The notes under the pieces were generated by a model, which searched no databases, was not told the DNA's origin, and saw only the letters and a list, made by a program, of their open reading frames with translations. This document shows, piece by piece, positions 1 to 8,303 of a stretch of 20,219 nucleotides of DNA; position 1 is the stretch's first letter, and each line of letters starts with the position of its first letter. Origin of the DNA: Gemmatimonadota bacterium (GTDB lineage Bacteria > Gemmatimonadota > Gemmatimonadetes > Gemmatimonadales > GWC2-71-9); assembly GCA_003221085.1 (NCBI GenBank), contig QHUD01000154.1, forward strand, positions 1-20,219, in the 5' to 3' direction. Made by a program: the position numbers and the translations under genes.

Positions 1-1242
1 GCCTCCCTCGGAGCCTCGCACGTCACCGGCGACACCCTCGCCATGCGGCTCACCCAGGAACAGTCCACTCGGTATTACCAGCGGCCGGATGCCCCGTACC
101 TGAGGCGGCGCTACGATCCGCGCCGCACTTCGCTCTCCGGGGTCGGCGCGGACTTCTCCATCAACAAGGAGGGTGGCAACTCCAATTGGGGGTTCGCGCT
201 GAGCACCACGACGCCCGGTTTCGAGGTCAACGACCTCGGCTTCCAACGCCGTACCGATCGCACCGCGGGAGACCTGTTCGTGGGCCATCGCTGGACGAAG
301 CCCGGCCGCGTCTTCCGACAGGCAAGCATCGGCTTGGACCCACTCGCCTTCGCCTGGAACTTCGGAGGGGACCGCATCCAGTTCGCCCGCGACATCGACG
401 TGTTCGGCCAGCTCCTGAATTACTGGAGCGCCAACGTATTCGTGTATCAGCAGCAGCGCGGGATAGATGACCGGCTCACACGTGGCGGGCCCGCCGCCGT
501 GGCGCCCGCGCAGTGGCAGGCGGGCGCGACCATCACGTCGGACACTCGGCAACCCGTCAACGGTACCCTGAATACTCAGTACTTCCGTGACGCCGGCGGC
601 ACCTGGTCCTTCACAGTGAGCCCGGTGATCAACCTGCGGCCCAGCGCGGCGATGTCGGTCCAGATCGGGCCGAGTTATGTCAGAGGCGTCACCGCCGCCC
701 AGTTCGTCACGTCGCAGGACGACGCGGCTGCCACGGCGACCTACGGCGTCCGGTACGTCTTCGGGGAGCTCAGCCAGCGCCAGCTCGACCTGACAACCCG
801 CCTGAACCTCACATTCACGCCCACACTCAGCTTCCAGTTGTACGCGCAGCCGTTCACCTTCGCGGGACGCTACACGAACTTCAAGGAGCTCAAGACGCCA
901 CGTACGTTCACCTTCAACGTGTACGGGCGTGACAACGGCTCGACCATTACCTACGACCCCGGCACGACCGTGTACACCGTGCACCCGGCGCCCGCGGTCG
1001 CGCCGAGCGACAGCTTCCAGTTCTCGAACCCCGACAGCCGCGTCCGCTCGTTCCGCTCAAATGCAGTGTTGCGATGGGAGTACCGCCCCGGGTCCACGGT
1101 GTTTTTCGTCTGGAGCCAGTCGCGGTTCGCCAATCTCCTCGACCCCATGCTCGACCTCGGACACTATCTCGGCCACGAGATGTTTCTCGATCCACCGACC
1201 AACGTGCTCTTGGTGAAGTTCAACTACTGGCTGAGCCTTTAG
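1..1242 (+). CDS. DUF5916 family outer-membrane beta-barrel protein, C-terminal part (5' end outside window)
   Basis: The reading frame is open from base 1 and has no convincing start, so the gene enters from upstream; 413 C-terminal residues are visible. I recognise the DUF5916 signature: an RYYQRPD segment, then a TSLSGVGADF stretch, then a PGFEVNDLGFQRRTDR motif, followed by alternating polar and hydrophobic strands rich in Tyr, Phe and Trp. The protein ends FNYWLSL, a short aromatic/hydrophobic terminus typical of a last barrel strand. Family knowledge: DUF5916 proteins usually have an N-terminal carbohydrate-binding-like domain (CBM9-like) and a C-terminal membrane barrel; the former would lie outside the window. 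They are common in Gemmatimonadota and Bacteroidota, and the substrate is unknown. The gene ends 40 bases before the next one. Confidence 0.85.
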   Translation, partial: ASLGASHVTGDTLAMRLTQEQSTRYYQRPDAPYLRRRYDPRRTSLSGVGADFSINKEGGNSNWGFALSTTTPGFEVNDLGFQRRTDRTAGDLFVGHRWTKPGRVFRQASIGLDPLAFAWNFGGDRIQFARDIDVFGQLLNYWSANVFVYQQQRGIDDRLTRGGPAAVAPAQWQAGATITSDTRQPVNGTLNTQYFRDAGGTWSFTVSPVINLRPSAAMSVQIGPSYVRGVTAAQFVTSQDDAAATATYGVRYVFGELSQRQLDLTTRLNLTFTPTLSFQLYAQPFTFAGRYTNFKELKTPRTFTFNVYGRDNGSTITYDPGTTVYTVHPAPAVAPSDSFQFSNPDSRVRSFRSNAVLRWEYRPGSTVFFVWSQSRFANLLDPMLDLGHYLGHEMFLDPPTNVLLVKFNYWLSL

Positions 1243-1282
1243 CCCCCTTCCCTCTACCCCCTTCCCTTGTTGTCTTTCCCCC
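1243..1282 (+). repeat. Pyrimidine-rich spacer with an 11-base tandem direct repeat
   Basis: The spacer is almost entirely C and T. It contains CCCCCTTCCCT twice, at 1243-1253 and 1257-1267, with a 14-base period. There is no Shine-Dalgarno-like purine run before the ATG at 1283. I see no hairpin and no clear promoter here. Function is unknown; it may be a low-complexity linker. Confidence 0.6.
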
Positions 1283-1885
1283 ATGCCATTCTGGACTCTG
1301 CGCCGCAAGGTCGTCGCGGCGGGGACGCTCATGGTCGCGCTCACCTTCGGCTGGGCGGCCGTCGTCGTCGCCGTAGCGCTCGCCGGCGCGCACGACGAGG
1401 CGCGCTCGGCCGACGCGATCGCCGTGCTCGGCGCCGCCCAGTACAACGGTCGACCGTCGCCGGTATTCCGCGCGCGGCTCGACCATGCGGCGGCGCTGTA
1501 CCAGCGCGGCCTCGCGCCCGTGGTGCTCGTGACCGGCGGCGTGGGATCGGGCGACACGTTGAGTGAATCGGACGTCGGACGGCGCTATCTCGTGAAGGCC
1601 GGGCTCCCCGACGGCGCGGTCGTCGGGCTGCCGGCCGGGGGGAGCACGTCGTCCTCGCTTGACGGCGTCGCCCACTGGTTTTCCGGGAAGGAGAGTCGCC
1701 GCGTCCTACTCGTGTCCGACGGCTTTCACATGCTGCGCCTCCGGATCATCGCCACCCGGCTGGGCCTCCTGCCCTTCACGTCGCCTGCCACCAACTCCCC
1801 CATCCGGTCGAATCCGCGTCGCAACGTCACCTACTTCCTCGCCGAGGGGTTCAAAGTCCCCCTCACCTGGCTCTTCAACCGCTGA
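1283..1885 (+). CDS. YdcF/DUF218 family membrane-anchored protein
   Basis: A 200-residue protein with a basic N-terminus and one membrane segment at about residues 10-34, followed by a DUF218 domain outside the membrane. Visible family motifs are the VLGAAQYNGRPS strand-loop (48-60), VTGG (84-87), a Ser-rich loop (121-125) and VSDGFHMLR (144-152). Family knowledge: DUF218 includes E. coli YdcF (binds S-adenosylmethionine), SanA and ElyC, the latter two linked to envelope integrity. The exact reaction is not established. The ATG at 1283 gives a standard length and places the membrane anchor correctly, although no ribosome binding site precedes it. The next gene begins within 10 bases, so the two are probably co-transcribed. 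Confidence 0.85.
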   Translation: MPFWTLRRKVVAAGTLMVALTFGWAAVVVAVALAGAHDEARSADAIAVLGAAQYNGRPSPVFRARLDHAAALYQRGLAPVVLVTGGVGSGDTLSESDVGRRYLVKAGLPDGAVVGLPAGGSTSSSLDGVAHWFSGKESRRVLLVSDGFHMLRLRIIATRLGLLPFTSPATNSPIRSNPRRNVTYFLAEGFKVPLTWLFNR

Positions 1886-1893
1886 GGGTGCCT

Positions 1894-2436
1894 ATGCAGC
1901 TCGAAAGCCGCCCGGTCTACACCGGCCGGGTCGTGCGCCTCGACGTCGACACGGTGCGGTTCCCCGACGGCTCCACGGGGGAGCTGGAGATCATTCGCCA
2001 TCCGGGCGCCGCCGCGATCGTGCCGTGTGCCTCCGATCCACACACCGATCGCGATCCCACGATCCTCCTGATCCGGCAGTTCCGCTATGCCACGGGCGGC
2101 CTGCTGTGGGAGATCCCGGCCGGTACCCTCGACCCGGGCGAAGACCCGGAGGCGTGCGCCCGGCGCGAGCTGCTCGAAGAGACTGGAGTCACAGCCGGGC
2201 GCCTGCAGCGGCTGACCTCGATCTGGACCACACCCGGCTTCACGGATGAGGTGATCCACATCTACCTGGCGAGCGGGCTGACAGCAGGGGCACCGTCGCG
2301 CGAGCGCGACGAGTTCATCGAGGTCGTGCCACAGCCCCTGTCGCAGGTCCTGGCCCGCATTCGGGACGGCGAAGTGCGAGACGCAAAGACCATTGTGGCT
2401 ATCCTTTATATGGCCGGGTTCGTCCTCAAGATGTAG
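1894..2436 (+). CDS. Nudix hydrolase, ADP-ribose pyrophosphatase type
   Basis: A 180-residue Nudix enzyme predicted to hydrolyse ADP-ribose or a similar nucleoside diphosphate derivative to AMP plus a sugar phosphate. The Nudix box is complete: G77, E83 and RELLEETGV at 91-99 match GX5EX7REUXEEXGU, giving the Mg2+-binding glutamates. RQFR at 61-64 and a proline at 114, about 15 residues after the box, are the ADP-ribose pyrophosphatase subgroup marks. I chose ATG 1894 because GAGGG at 1884-1888, overlapping the upstream stop, sits five bases before it. A GTG at 1888 in the same frame would add two residues and has no such site. The start lies eight bases after the YdcF stop. Substrate is inferred from motifs only. 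Confidence 0.9.
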   Translation: MQLESRPVYTGRVVRLDVDTVRFPDGSTGELEIIRHPGAAAIVPCASDPHTDRDPTILLIRQFRYATGGLLWEIPAGTLDPGEDPEACARRELLEETGVTAGRLQRLTSIWTTPGFTDEVIHIYLASGLTAGAPSRERDEFIEVVPQPLSQVLARIRDGEVRDAKTIVAILYMAGFVLKM

Positions 2437-2465
2437 CAACCTGCTGTCCCCCGACGAGGACGGAC

Positions 2466-2485
2466 GTGTCGAGCCGACTCGACGC
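2466..2485 (+). other. Small inverted repeat in the spacer after the Nudix gene
   Basis: GTCGAG at 2468-2473 pairs with CTCGAC at 2478-2483 around a four-base CCGA loop. Bases 2466-2467 and 2484-2485 extend the stem with one G-T pair. No T tract follows, so it is not a standard intrinsic terminator. It may be a weak end signal or chance. The rest of the 161-base spacer holds only a weak promoter candidate. Confidence 0.3.
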
Positions 2486-2528
2486 TGGGCTGGTGAAGCT
2501 GTGGCCGGATCGATGGTTACGTGGGTGA

Positions 2529-2557
2529 TGCGACGGGTACGGTTCGTGCCGTATCTT
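2529..2557 (+). promoter_or_regulatory. Possible promoter for the ECF sigma gene
   Basis: TATCTT at 2552-2557 is a fair -10 box, with TGCGAC at 2529-2534 as a poor -35 at 17-base spacing. It lies about 40 bases before the sigma factor ATG and falls in the least GC-rich part of the spacer. Low certainty; there is no experimental support. Confidence 0.25.
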
Positions 2558-2597
2558 TTGTAGGAGTGGGAGTGCAGGCTCGAACTGGGAGCGCTCC

Positions 2598-3179
2598 ATG
2601 CCAGCAACCCTCAAGCGGAATGGCCAGGTAGTCGTGACGCCGCGCGCCCTCGAGCGCCAGGCGCTGCACGAGTTGGACGATGGCCGGCTGGTGCTTGAGC
2701 ACCTCTCGGGCGACCACCAAGCCTTCGGCACCCTGGTGGACCGCTACCAGACCCGGCTGCTCAACTTCATCAATCGGACGATCGGAGACCGAGAGCGGGC
2801 GGAAGACCTCGTGCAGGAAGTCTTCATCCGTGTATTCCGGCACCTCCACCGGTTCGACCAGACAAAGAAGTTCTCGACCTGGATCTACACCATCGCGTCG
2901 AATCTCGCGAAGAATGAGCTCCGCCGGCCGCTGCAGTTCGAAGACACCACCGCCCGGCCGGATGACCTGTACCGCAAACGCTTCCTTAAGGAAGCCGTGG
3001 ACCAGTGCGTGGACCAGCTGCCCACCCACCACCGGGCGGTCTTCGTGCTGCGTGAGCTGGAAGGCAAGAGCTACGCCGAGATCGCCGATATCACGGGCTG
3101 CAACCTGGGCACGGTGAAGAGCCGCCTCAATCGGGCCCGGAACAGCTTCGCCCAGCTGATCGGGCCGCTGCTGGAGTAG
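2598..3179 (+). CDS. ECF-type RNA polymerase sigma factor
   Basis: A 193-residue alternative sigma factor with the usual two-domain ECF layout. Region 2 spans about residues 37-110 and includes the DLVQEVF core helix (70-76), which contacts RNA polymerase, and the WIYTIASN segment (95-102) of the -10 recognition part. Region 4 spans about 141-183 and has an LPTHHRAVFVLRELEG opening and a helix-turn-helix ending in TVKSRLNRAR, which would read the -35 element. The start is ATG 2598, preceded at six bases by GGGAG (2587-2591). About 35 residues precede region 2, slightly long for the class. It is followed after 94 bases by a zinc-finger anti-sigma gene, the usual partner. The inducing signal is unknown; autoregulation is likely for such pairs but not shown. 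Confidence 0.93.
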   Translation: MPATLKRNGQVVVTPRALERQALHELDDGRLVLEHLSGDHQAFGTLVDRYQTRLLNFINRTIGDRERAEDLVQEVFIRVFRHLHRFDQTKKFSTWIYTIASNLAKNELRRPLQFEDTTARPDDLYRKRFLKEAVDQCVDQLPTHHRAVFVLRELEGKSYAEIADITGCNLGTVKSRLNRARNSFAQLIGPLLE

Positions 3180-3205
3180 GCAACCCCCCCCCAGCCTGCC
3201 GGTCT

Positions 3206-3233
3206 CGCCGGCTCCCCCCTCTCGGAGCCGGCG
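3206..3233 (+). other. GC-rich stem-loop between sigma and anti-sigma genes
   Basis: A perfect 10-base stem (3206-3215 with 3224-3233; arm CGCCGGCTCC) around an eight-base loop. No run of T follows. It is preceded by a run of nine C at 3184-3192. It may tune how much anti-sigma is made relative to sigma by slowing transcription or translation, or protect the upstream transcript end. Confidence 0.5.
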
Positions 3234-3273
3234 TGGGAACACAGTTCCGTCCTGACGGTAATAGATTCTCGTC

Positions 3274-3765
3274 ATGAGGTGCGCCGAATTCCTCGAACGG
3301 TATACGGATTTTCGTGACGGCCTGATTACCGCGCCGCGCGAGCTGCGCCGTTTCGAGCGTCACCTCGCGCGCTGTCCCGGTTGCCGACGGTACGACGGCG
3401 CGGTACGGCGTGGCGTGCTCGCCTTGCGGGCCGCGGAGACGATCGAGCCCTCGCGCGACTTCCGGCGCCGGCTCGACGCCCGGCTCGAGCGCGAGCGCGG
3501 GGCTACCCGGGACGTACCGGCGAGCGCGCGCGTTGCCGCGGCGTTGTTCGTCGCGGCCGCACTCGCGCTGCTAGCGCTCGAAGGCGTCCGGCGGCCCGAC
3601 GTCGCGCGCGCGCCGGTGCTCCCGCCCGTTCCCTTCCCGAATCCGGTCGTCCAGACCGGTGTGCCGTTCGTTTCCTTCCAGGACCCGCGCGCGAGCGTGT
3701 TCGCGCAGCCCCAGGCCCCCCCCGACGGCTCCGTACTGGTCGAGCCCGCATCTGCGGGGCGGTAG
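3274..3765 (+). CDS. Anti-sigma factor with N-terminal zinc finger (zf-HC2 type) and one membrane segment
   Basis: A 163-residue protein. The N-terminal ZAS domain has Cys3 and the H30-xxx-C34-P-G-C37 motif, which bind zinc and hold the cognate sigma factor. A hydrophobic, Ala/Leu-rich membrane segment lies at about residues 86-104. The remaining 58 residues are Pro-rich and would face the periplasm as the sensor part; they match nothing I recognise. Placement directly after the ECF sigma gene supports pairing as a membrane-held sigma/anti-sigma switch. No Shine-Dalgarno site precedes ATG 3274. TAGATT at 3262-3267 sits where a -10 box of a leaderless transcript would. Release would need a protease or partner not seen here, although a rhomboid gene lies further down the window. 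Confidence 0.85.
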   Translation: MRCAEFLERYTDFRDGLITAPRELRRFERHLARCPGCRRYDGAVRRGVLALRAAETIEPSRDFRRRLDARLERERGATRDVPASARVAAALFVAAALALLALEGVRRPDVARAPVLPPVPFPNPVVQTGVPFVSFQDPRASVFAQPQAPPDGSVLVEPASAGR

Positions 3766-3805
3766 GCTTTCTCTCGACTCGAGGTCACGGTAACTTCCGC
3801 CCCGT

Positions 3806-4876
3806 ATGGGGGCGCTCACCTTTGACGCGCTGCTTCGGAGCCTGAAGCAGCGCGCGCCGGATCCCGTCTATTATCTCCATGGCGAGGAGGACGTGCTGAA
3901 GGACGAGGCGGTGCGCGCCCTCCTCGAGCGCGCGGTCGACCCGGCCGCCCGCGATTTCAACGTCGACCAGCGGGCAGCCGCGGAGCTCGACCCTGAGGCC
4001 TTCAATGCCCTGGTGAACACGCCCCCCATGCTCACCGCCACCCGGGCCGTCGTCCTCCGGGGAATGGAGCAGCTTCGCAAGACCGCCAAGGTGCGCCAGG
4101 AGCTGCTCCGCTATGTCGATTCTCCCAATCCCACCACGGTGTTGGTGCTGGTGCACGGCACCGCCGAGCCGCCCGACGCCGAGCTCGTGCGGCGGGCGAC
4201 CGCCGTGGAGGTCACGGCGCTGCCCCCGGAGCGGGTCGAGCGCTGGATGACCCACCGCGCGAAGCAGCTGGGGTTTACGCTCACGCCCGAGGCCGGGGAA
4301 CTGCTCCTCGCCAGCGTAGGAGCCGACCTCAGCGGCCTCGCCCGCGAGCTCGAGAAGCTCGCGCCACTGTGCGCAGGGCGGCCGGCCACGCGCGATGAGG
4401 TGGCCGCGCTTGTCGGCGTGCGCCGCGGTGATACAGTGCAGGATTTCGTGGATGCAGCCCTCGAGCGGCGCGCACCAGCCGCCGCCGCGCTCGTCGAGCC
4501 GGTGCTCGAACAGGCAGGCATGAGCGGAGTCCGCATGCTCAGCGCGCTCGGCACCTCCCTCGTCGGCACGGCGCTCGCGCGGGCGGAGCTCGACCGCGAC
4601 GCGCGGCGCGGCGGCGGCGCGCGAGGCGACCGCCTGGAGGGTGTGTTGCTGTCGCATCTCCGGGCGGCACGACCGTACGGCCTAGGGAGCTGGCAGCAGA
4701 CGGCTCGCCGCTGGGCCAAATGGGCGGAGCTCTGGACCGCCGGGGAGCTGCGCCACGCGCTGCGGCTGACTGCCGACGCCGATCGCGCCCTCAAGTCGAC
4801 CACGCTGACGGATGAAGCCGGCATCCTGGAGCAGCTGGTGCTGTCGTGGGGCGTGCGGGCGAAGGAGGCGGCATGA
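3806..4876 (+). CDS. holA: DNA polymerase III delta subunit
   Basis: A 356-residue delta subunit of the clamp loader, which opens the beta sliding clamp during chromosome replication. Visible family marks are the N-terminal YYLHGEEDVLKDEAV segment (about 22-36), the PPMLTATRAVVLRGME strand-helix (about 73-88), and an all-helical C-terminal collar region ending QLVLSWGVRAKEAA. Length is close to the usual 330-350 residues. The start at ATG 3806 fits the family N-terminus but has no nearby ribosome binding site; TAACTT at 3791-3796 could be a -10 box of its own promoter. The stop overlaps the next start (ATGA at 4873-4876), so this is likely the first gene of the long housekeeping operon. Confidence 0.92.
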   Translation: MGALTFDALLRSLKQRAPDPVYYLHGEEDVLKDEAVRALLERAVDPAARDFNVDQRAAAELDPEAFNALVNTPPMLTATRAVVLRGMEQLRKTAKVRQELLRYVDSPNPTTVLVLVHGTAEPPDAELVRRATAVEVTALPPERVERWMTHRAKQLGFTLTPEAGELLLASVGADLSGLARELEKLAPLCAGRPATRDEVAALVGVRRGDTVQDFVDAALERRAPAAAALVEPVLEQAGMSGVRMLSALGTSLVGTALARAELDRDARRGGGARGDRLEGVLLSHLRAARPYGLGSWQQTARRWAKWAELWTAGELRHALRLTADADRALKSTTLTDEAGILEQLVLSWGVRAKEAA

Positions 4877-5688
4877 GGGTCGGACGGGTACTCGTCGTGG
4901 CTGCCGCGCTCTTGACCGCCGGTGTTCCCGTCCGGCTGTCGGCCCAGAGGGACACCGTCCGCCTGGCCGCCCTGCGGGTCGCGCAGACCCGCCCGGACTC
5001 GGCGCGGGCCATGGTTCGCCGACTGCTCGCCGGCCTGTCGCCGCAGGATTCCGTGTATCCCGGCGTGCTCTTTGTCGCGGGCCGTATCGCAGCCGACGCG
5101 GCGACCGCCGCGACCAACCTACAGCGCGTTGTGGTCGAGTACGGCCGGTCCGTCTGGGCCGACTCGGCGCTCGTGCTCCTCACCCAGCTCTACTTTGCCC
5201 AAGGCGACCACGCGGCCACCGTCCAAGCGGCGGAGCGGTTGCGACTCGATTATCCTGATTCCCCGTTGCGGGCCCGGGCGGGTTTTTGGGGCGCCCGCGC
5301 CTACTTTGACCTCAAGGATGACGCGCACGGCTGCACGTTGATCCGCGAGGCGTTGGACGGCGCGGGCAGCGACGTGGAATTCAAGAATCAGGTGAACTTC
5401 TACGCCTCGCGCTGCGCCTCCGCCCCCGCAGTCGACACCCAAGCGAAGCCTCCAGTCGCCGCCGCGACGTACGCCGTTCAGGTGCTGGCCGTAAAGAGCG
5501 CGGCGCAAGTGGACGAGATGCTCACCCGCCTGAAAGTGATGGGCTTCGACGCCCGCGTGGTGCGGGACACCAGCGGCCTCTTCAAGGTGCGGGTGGGGCG
5601 GTACGGAACGCACGACGAAGCCACGCAAACCCAACGACGTCTCAAGACCCGCCTCGGAGGCCAGCCGTTTGTGGTGGAGGAGCCATGA
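4873..5688 (+). CDS. Secreted SPOR-domain protein with TPR-like helical repeats
   Basis: A 271-residue protein with a signal peptide (basic start, hydrophobic core 6-19, likely cut after LSA at 24). A helical middle resembles tetratricopeptide repeats (about residues 55-170, for example the FAQGDHAATVQAAERL segment). The C-terminal SPOR domain (about 199-268) is recognised by YAVQVLAVKS, the Phe/Val-rich second strand and FKVRVGRYGT. Family knowledge: SPOR domains bind peptidoglycan stripped of stem peptides at division sites, so this is probably a periplasmic cell-wall protein. The start at 4873 is preferred over a GTG at 4846 because AAGGAGG (4862-4868) lies just upstream, it gives a proper signal peptide, and it overlaps the holA stop by four bases. 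It also overlaps mutS by four bases. Exact role unknown. Confidence 0.85.
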   Translation: MRVGRVLVVAAALLTAGVPVRLSAQRDTVRLAALRVAQTRPDSARAMVRRLLAGLSPQDSVYPGVLFVAGRIAADAATAATNLQRVVVEYGRSVWADSALVLLTQLYFAQGDHAATVQAAERLRLDYPDSPLRARAGFWGARAYFDLKDDAHGCTLIREALDGAGSDVEFKNQVNFYASRCASAPAVDTQAKPPVAAATYAVQVLAVKSAAQVDEMLTRLKVMGFDARVVRDTSGLFKVRVGRYGTHDEATQTQRRLKTRLGGQPFVVEEP

Positions 5689-8303
5689 CGCCGCGAGTCG
5701 AGGCGGACACTCCGCTGATGCAGCAGTATCGCGAGATCAAGGCCCGACATCCCGATACGATTCTGTTTTTCCGGATGGGGGACTTTTACGAGATGTTCGA
5801 GGACGACGCACGGCTCGCCGCTCGGGAACTGGGCCTCACGCTCACGTCGCGGAACAACGGCGGCGCCGCGGAGGTGCCCCTCGCCGGCGTGCCCGTCAAG
5901 GCGGCGACCGAGTACCTGCGGCGGCTGATCGGCCTGGGTCACCGCGTGGCGATCTGCGAGCAGGTAGAGGACCCCAAGCTCGCCAAGGGTCTGGTGCGGC
6001 GCGCCGTCGTGGAGACCGTCACCCCGGGCAGCGTTCTCGCCGACGACTGGCTCGAGCGCAGCCGGAACAATTTCCTCCTGGCGGTCGACGCTCGGAGCGC
6101 GCCGGTCGGTATAGCAGCACTCGATCTCACGACCGGCGAGCTGCTACTCGAGACCGCGGCACTGGAGGACCTCGCGGCGGTGCTCACACGGTACGAGCCC
6201 CGGGAAGTCGTACTTCCCAGCGGCACGCCCTCTGCCTTCGTGGTTCCGGGCACCGTGCGCACGGAGCGCGAGGCATGGGAGTTCGATCCCGAGCTCTCGC
6301 GCGAGGACCTGGCACGCACCTTCCGAGTGGCTACCCTCGACGGGCTTGGCGTCGAGCCGGGCGACCGCCCCGCGCTGGGCGCGGTGGGGGCGTTGCTCCG
6401 CTACGCGCGGGAGTTGAAGCCCGGGGGACTGCCGCACCTCGCGCGCCCCCGCTTGGTGCGGCGCGGCGACGTGCTCCCGCTCGACGAGATGACCCGGCGC
6501 AACCTCGAGCTCGTGGAGCCGCTCCGGGCCGGCGCCTCCGGCGCTCCCGGCGCAGCCGGGACCACTTTGCTGGACGTTCTCGACCGCACCATGACGCCGA
6601 TGGGTGCCCGCCTGCTGCGCAGCTGGCTGCTCGCGCCGCTCGTGGACCCGGCGGACATTACCGCGCGCCTGGACGCGGTGGAGGTCCTGGTCGGCGACGC
6701 GCGCGGGCGGGACCGCCTGCGCGAAGCGCTCGATGGCGTACGCGACGTCGAGCGTCTGGCGGGTCGCGCCGCGCTGGGGCGCGCCGTGCCACGCGAGCTG
6801 GGCGCGTTGCGCGATTCGATTCTCCGCCTGCCCGACGTGCGCGCGGCCCTGGACGGCCTGGAGGCGCGCGGGCAGGCCTCGCTGCTCGAGGAGGCCGCGG
6901 ACCGCTTCGATCTGCTCCAAGACCTGGGCGACGAGCTCGCCCGGGCGCTCGTCGAGCGTCCGCCGGCTCAAGCGTCCGACGGGGACGCCATCCGGGCCGG
7001 GTACGATCACGAGCTCGACGAGCTCAAGAACGCTCGCGACGGGGGGAAACAGTACATCGCGGGGCTCCAGGCACGGGAGCGCGAGCGCACCGGCATCTCC
7101 TCGCTCAAGGTCGGGTTCAACAAGGTCTTCGGGTATTACCTCGAGATCACCAACCCCCACCGGGACCGTGTGCCGGCGGACTACGAGCGGCGCCAGACGC
7201 TGTCCGGCGCCGAGCGGTTCGTCACTCCCGAGCTCAAGGCGTACGAGGCCAAGGTGCTGGGCGCCGAGGAGCGAATCGCGGCGCGCGAGGCCGAGCTGGT
7301 AGACACGCTGCGGGTCCGGGTGGCGCAGGCGATCGCCCGGGTGCAGACGACGGCCAGTGTGCTCGCCCGGCTCGACGTGTGGGGCGCGCTCGCCGACCTC
7401 GCCCACCGGGAGGGCTACGTACGGCCCGAGGTCGACGACGGCTTTACCATCGTGCTGGAAGGAAGCCGCCATCCGGTGGTCGAGCGCATGATGGCGCGCG
7501 AGGCATTCATCCCGAATGACGTGCTGCTCGACGAAGCCGGTCGCGTCATCCTGCTCACCGGGCCGAACATGGCAGGGAAGTCGACGCTCCTGAGGCAAGT
7601 CGGATTGTGCGTCCTGCTCGCCCAGATGGGGGCATTCGTCCCCGCGCGGCGGGCGGTCGTAGGCGCGGTGGACCGGCTGTTCACGCGGGTAGGGGCGTCG
7701 GACAATCTGGTGCGCGGCCAGTCGACGTTCATGGTGGAGATGAGCGAGACCAGCGCCATCTTGCATGGCGCGACGGCGCGAAGCCTGGTGCTGCTCGATG
7801 AGATTGGGCGGGGGACATCCACCTACGACGGCGTCGCGATCGCCTGGGCGGTGACGGAGTTCCTCCACAACACGATCGGTTGCAAGACGATCTTCGCGAC
7901 CCATTATCACGAGCTCACCCAGCTCACCGAAGAGCTTGCCCACGCGCGCAACTTCAACGTGGCCGTGCGCGAGGCCGGGGACGAGATCGTGTTCCTGCAC
8001 CGGCTCGAGCCGGGCGGCGCCGACCGCTCCTACGGCATCCACGTGGGCCGGCTCGCGGGGCTGCCCCCCGCGGTCGTGAGTCGGGCGTGGCAGGTCCTCG
8101 GGCTGCTCGAAGCGGGTCACCACGTGGCGCACCAGGCGCCGCCGGCACCTCCCGATGCGGCCCAGCTCGGCCTGTTCAGCCCGTCGGGAAGCCCGCATCC
8201 GCTGCTCGAGGAACTCGATCGGCTGGACGTCAACGCGCTGTCGCCGCTCGAGGCGTTGAATCGGCTCGCGGCCTGGAAGAAGCAGCTCGCGGAGGGACCA
8301 TGA
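5685..8303 (+). CDS. mutS: DNA mismatch repair protein MutS
   Basis: An 872-residue MutS1 that finds mismatches and starts strand-specific repair. All key parts are visible: the N-terminal mismatch-reading domain with F34-Y35-E36 (the Phe-x-Glu wedge); connector, lever and clamp domains; the ATPase with Walker A GPNMAGKST (626-634); Walker B LLDEIGRGTSTYDG with D705-E706; and a signature region FATHYHEL. Near the C-terminus QLGLF (827-831) matches the beta-clamp binding motif, notable given that holA lies two genes upstream. The start is the ATG overlapping the upstream stop by four bases. No mutL is in the window. The stop overlaps the next start by four bases. Very secure call. Confidence 0.98.
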   Translation: MTPRVEADTPLMQQYREIKARHPDTILFFRMGDFYEMFEDDARLAARELGLTLTSRNNGGAAEVPLAGVPVKAATEYLRRLIGLGHRVAICEQVEDPKLAKGLVRRAVVETVTPGSVLADDWLERSRNNFLLAVDARSAPVGIAALDLTTGELLLETAALEDLAAVLTRYEPREVVLPSGTPSAFVVPGTVRTEREAWEFDPELSREDLARTFRVATLDGLGVEPGDRPALGAVGALLRYARELKPGGLPHLARPRLVRRGDVLPLDEMTRRNLELVEPLRAGASGAPGAAGTTLLDVLDRTMTPMGARLLRSWLLAPLVDPADITARLDAVEVLVGDARGRDRLREALDGVRDVERLAGRAALGRAVPRELGALRDSILRLPDVRAALDGLEARGQASLLEEAADRFDLLQDLGDELARALVERPPAQASDGDAIRAGYDHELDELKNARDGGKQYIAGLQARERERTGISSLKVGFNKVFGYYLEITNPHRDRVPADYERRQTLSGAERFVTPELKAYEAKVLGAEERIAAREAELVDTLRVRVAQAIARVQTTASVLARLDVWGALADLAHREGYVRPEVDDGFTIVLEGSRHPVVERMMAREAFIPNDVLLDEAGRVILLTGPNMAGKSTLLRQVGLCVLLAQMGAFVPARRAVVGAVDRLFTRVGASDNLVRGQSTFMVEMSETSAILHGATARSLVLLDEIGRGTSTYDGVAIAWAVTEFLHNTIGCKTIFATHYHELTQLTEELAHARNFNVAVREAGDEIVFLHRLEPGGADRSYGIHVGRLAGLPPAVVSRAWQVLGLLEAGHHVAHQAPPAPPDAAQLGLFSPSGSPHPLLEELDRLDVNALSPLEALNRLAAWKKQLAEGP

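Noticed and set aside
5669..7519. A 616-codon plus-strand frame inside mutS
   Set aside because: It is an out-of-frame Arg/Ala/Gly/Pro-rich translation of mutS.
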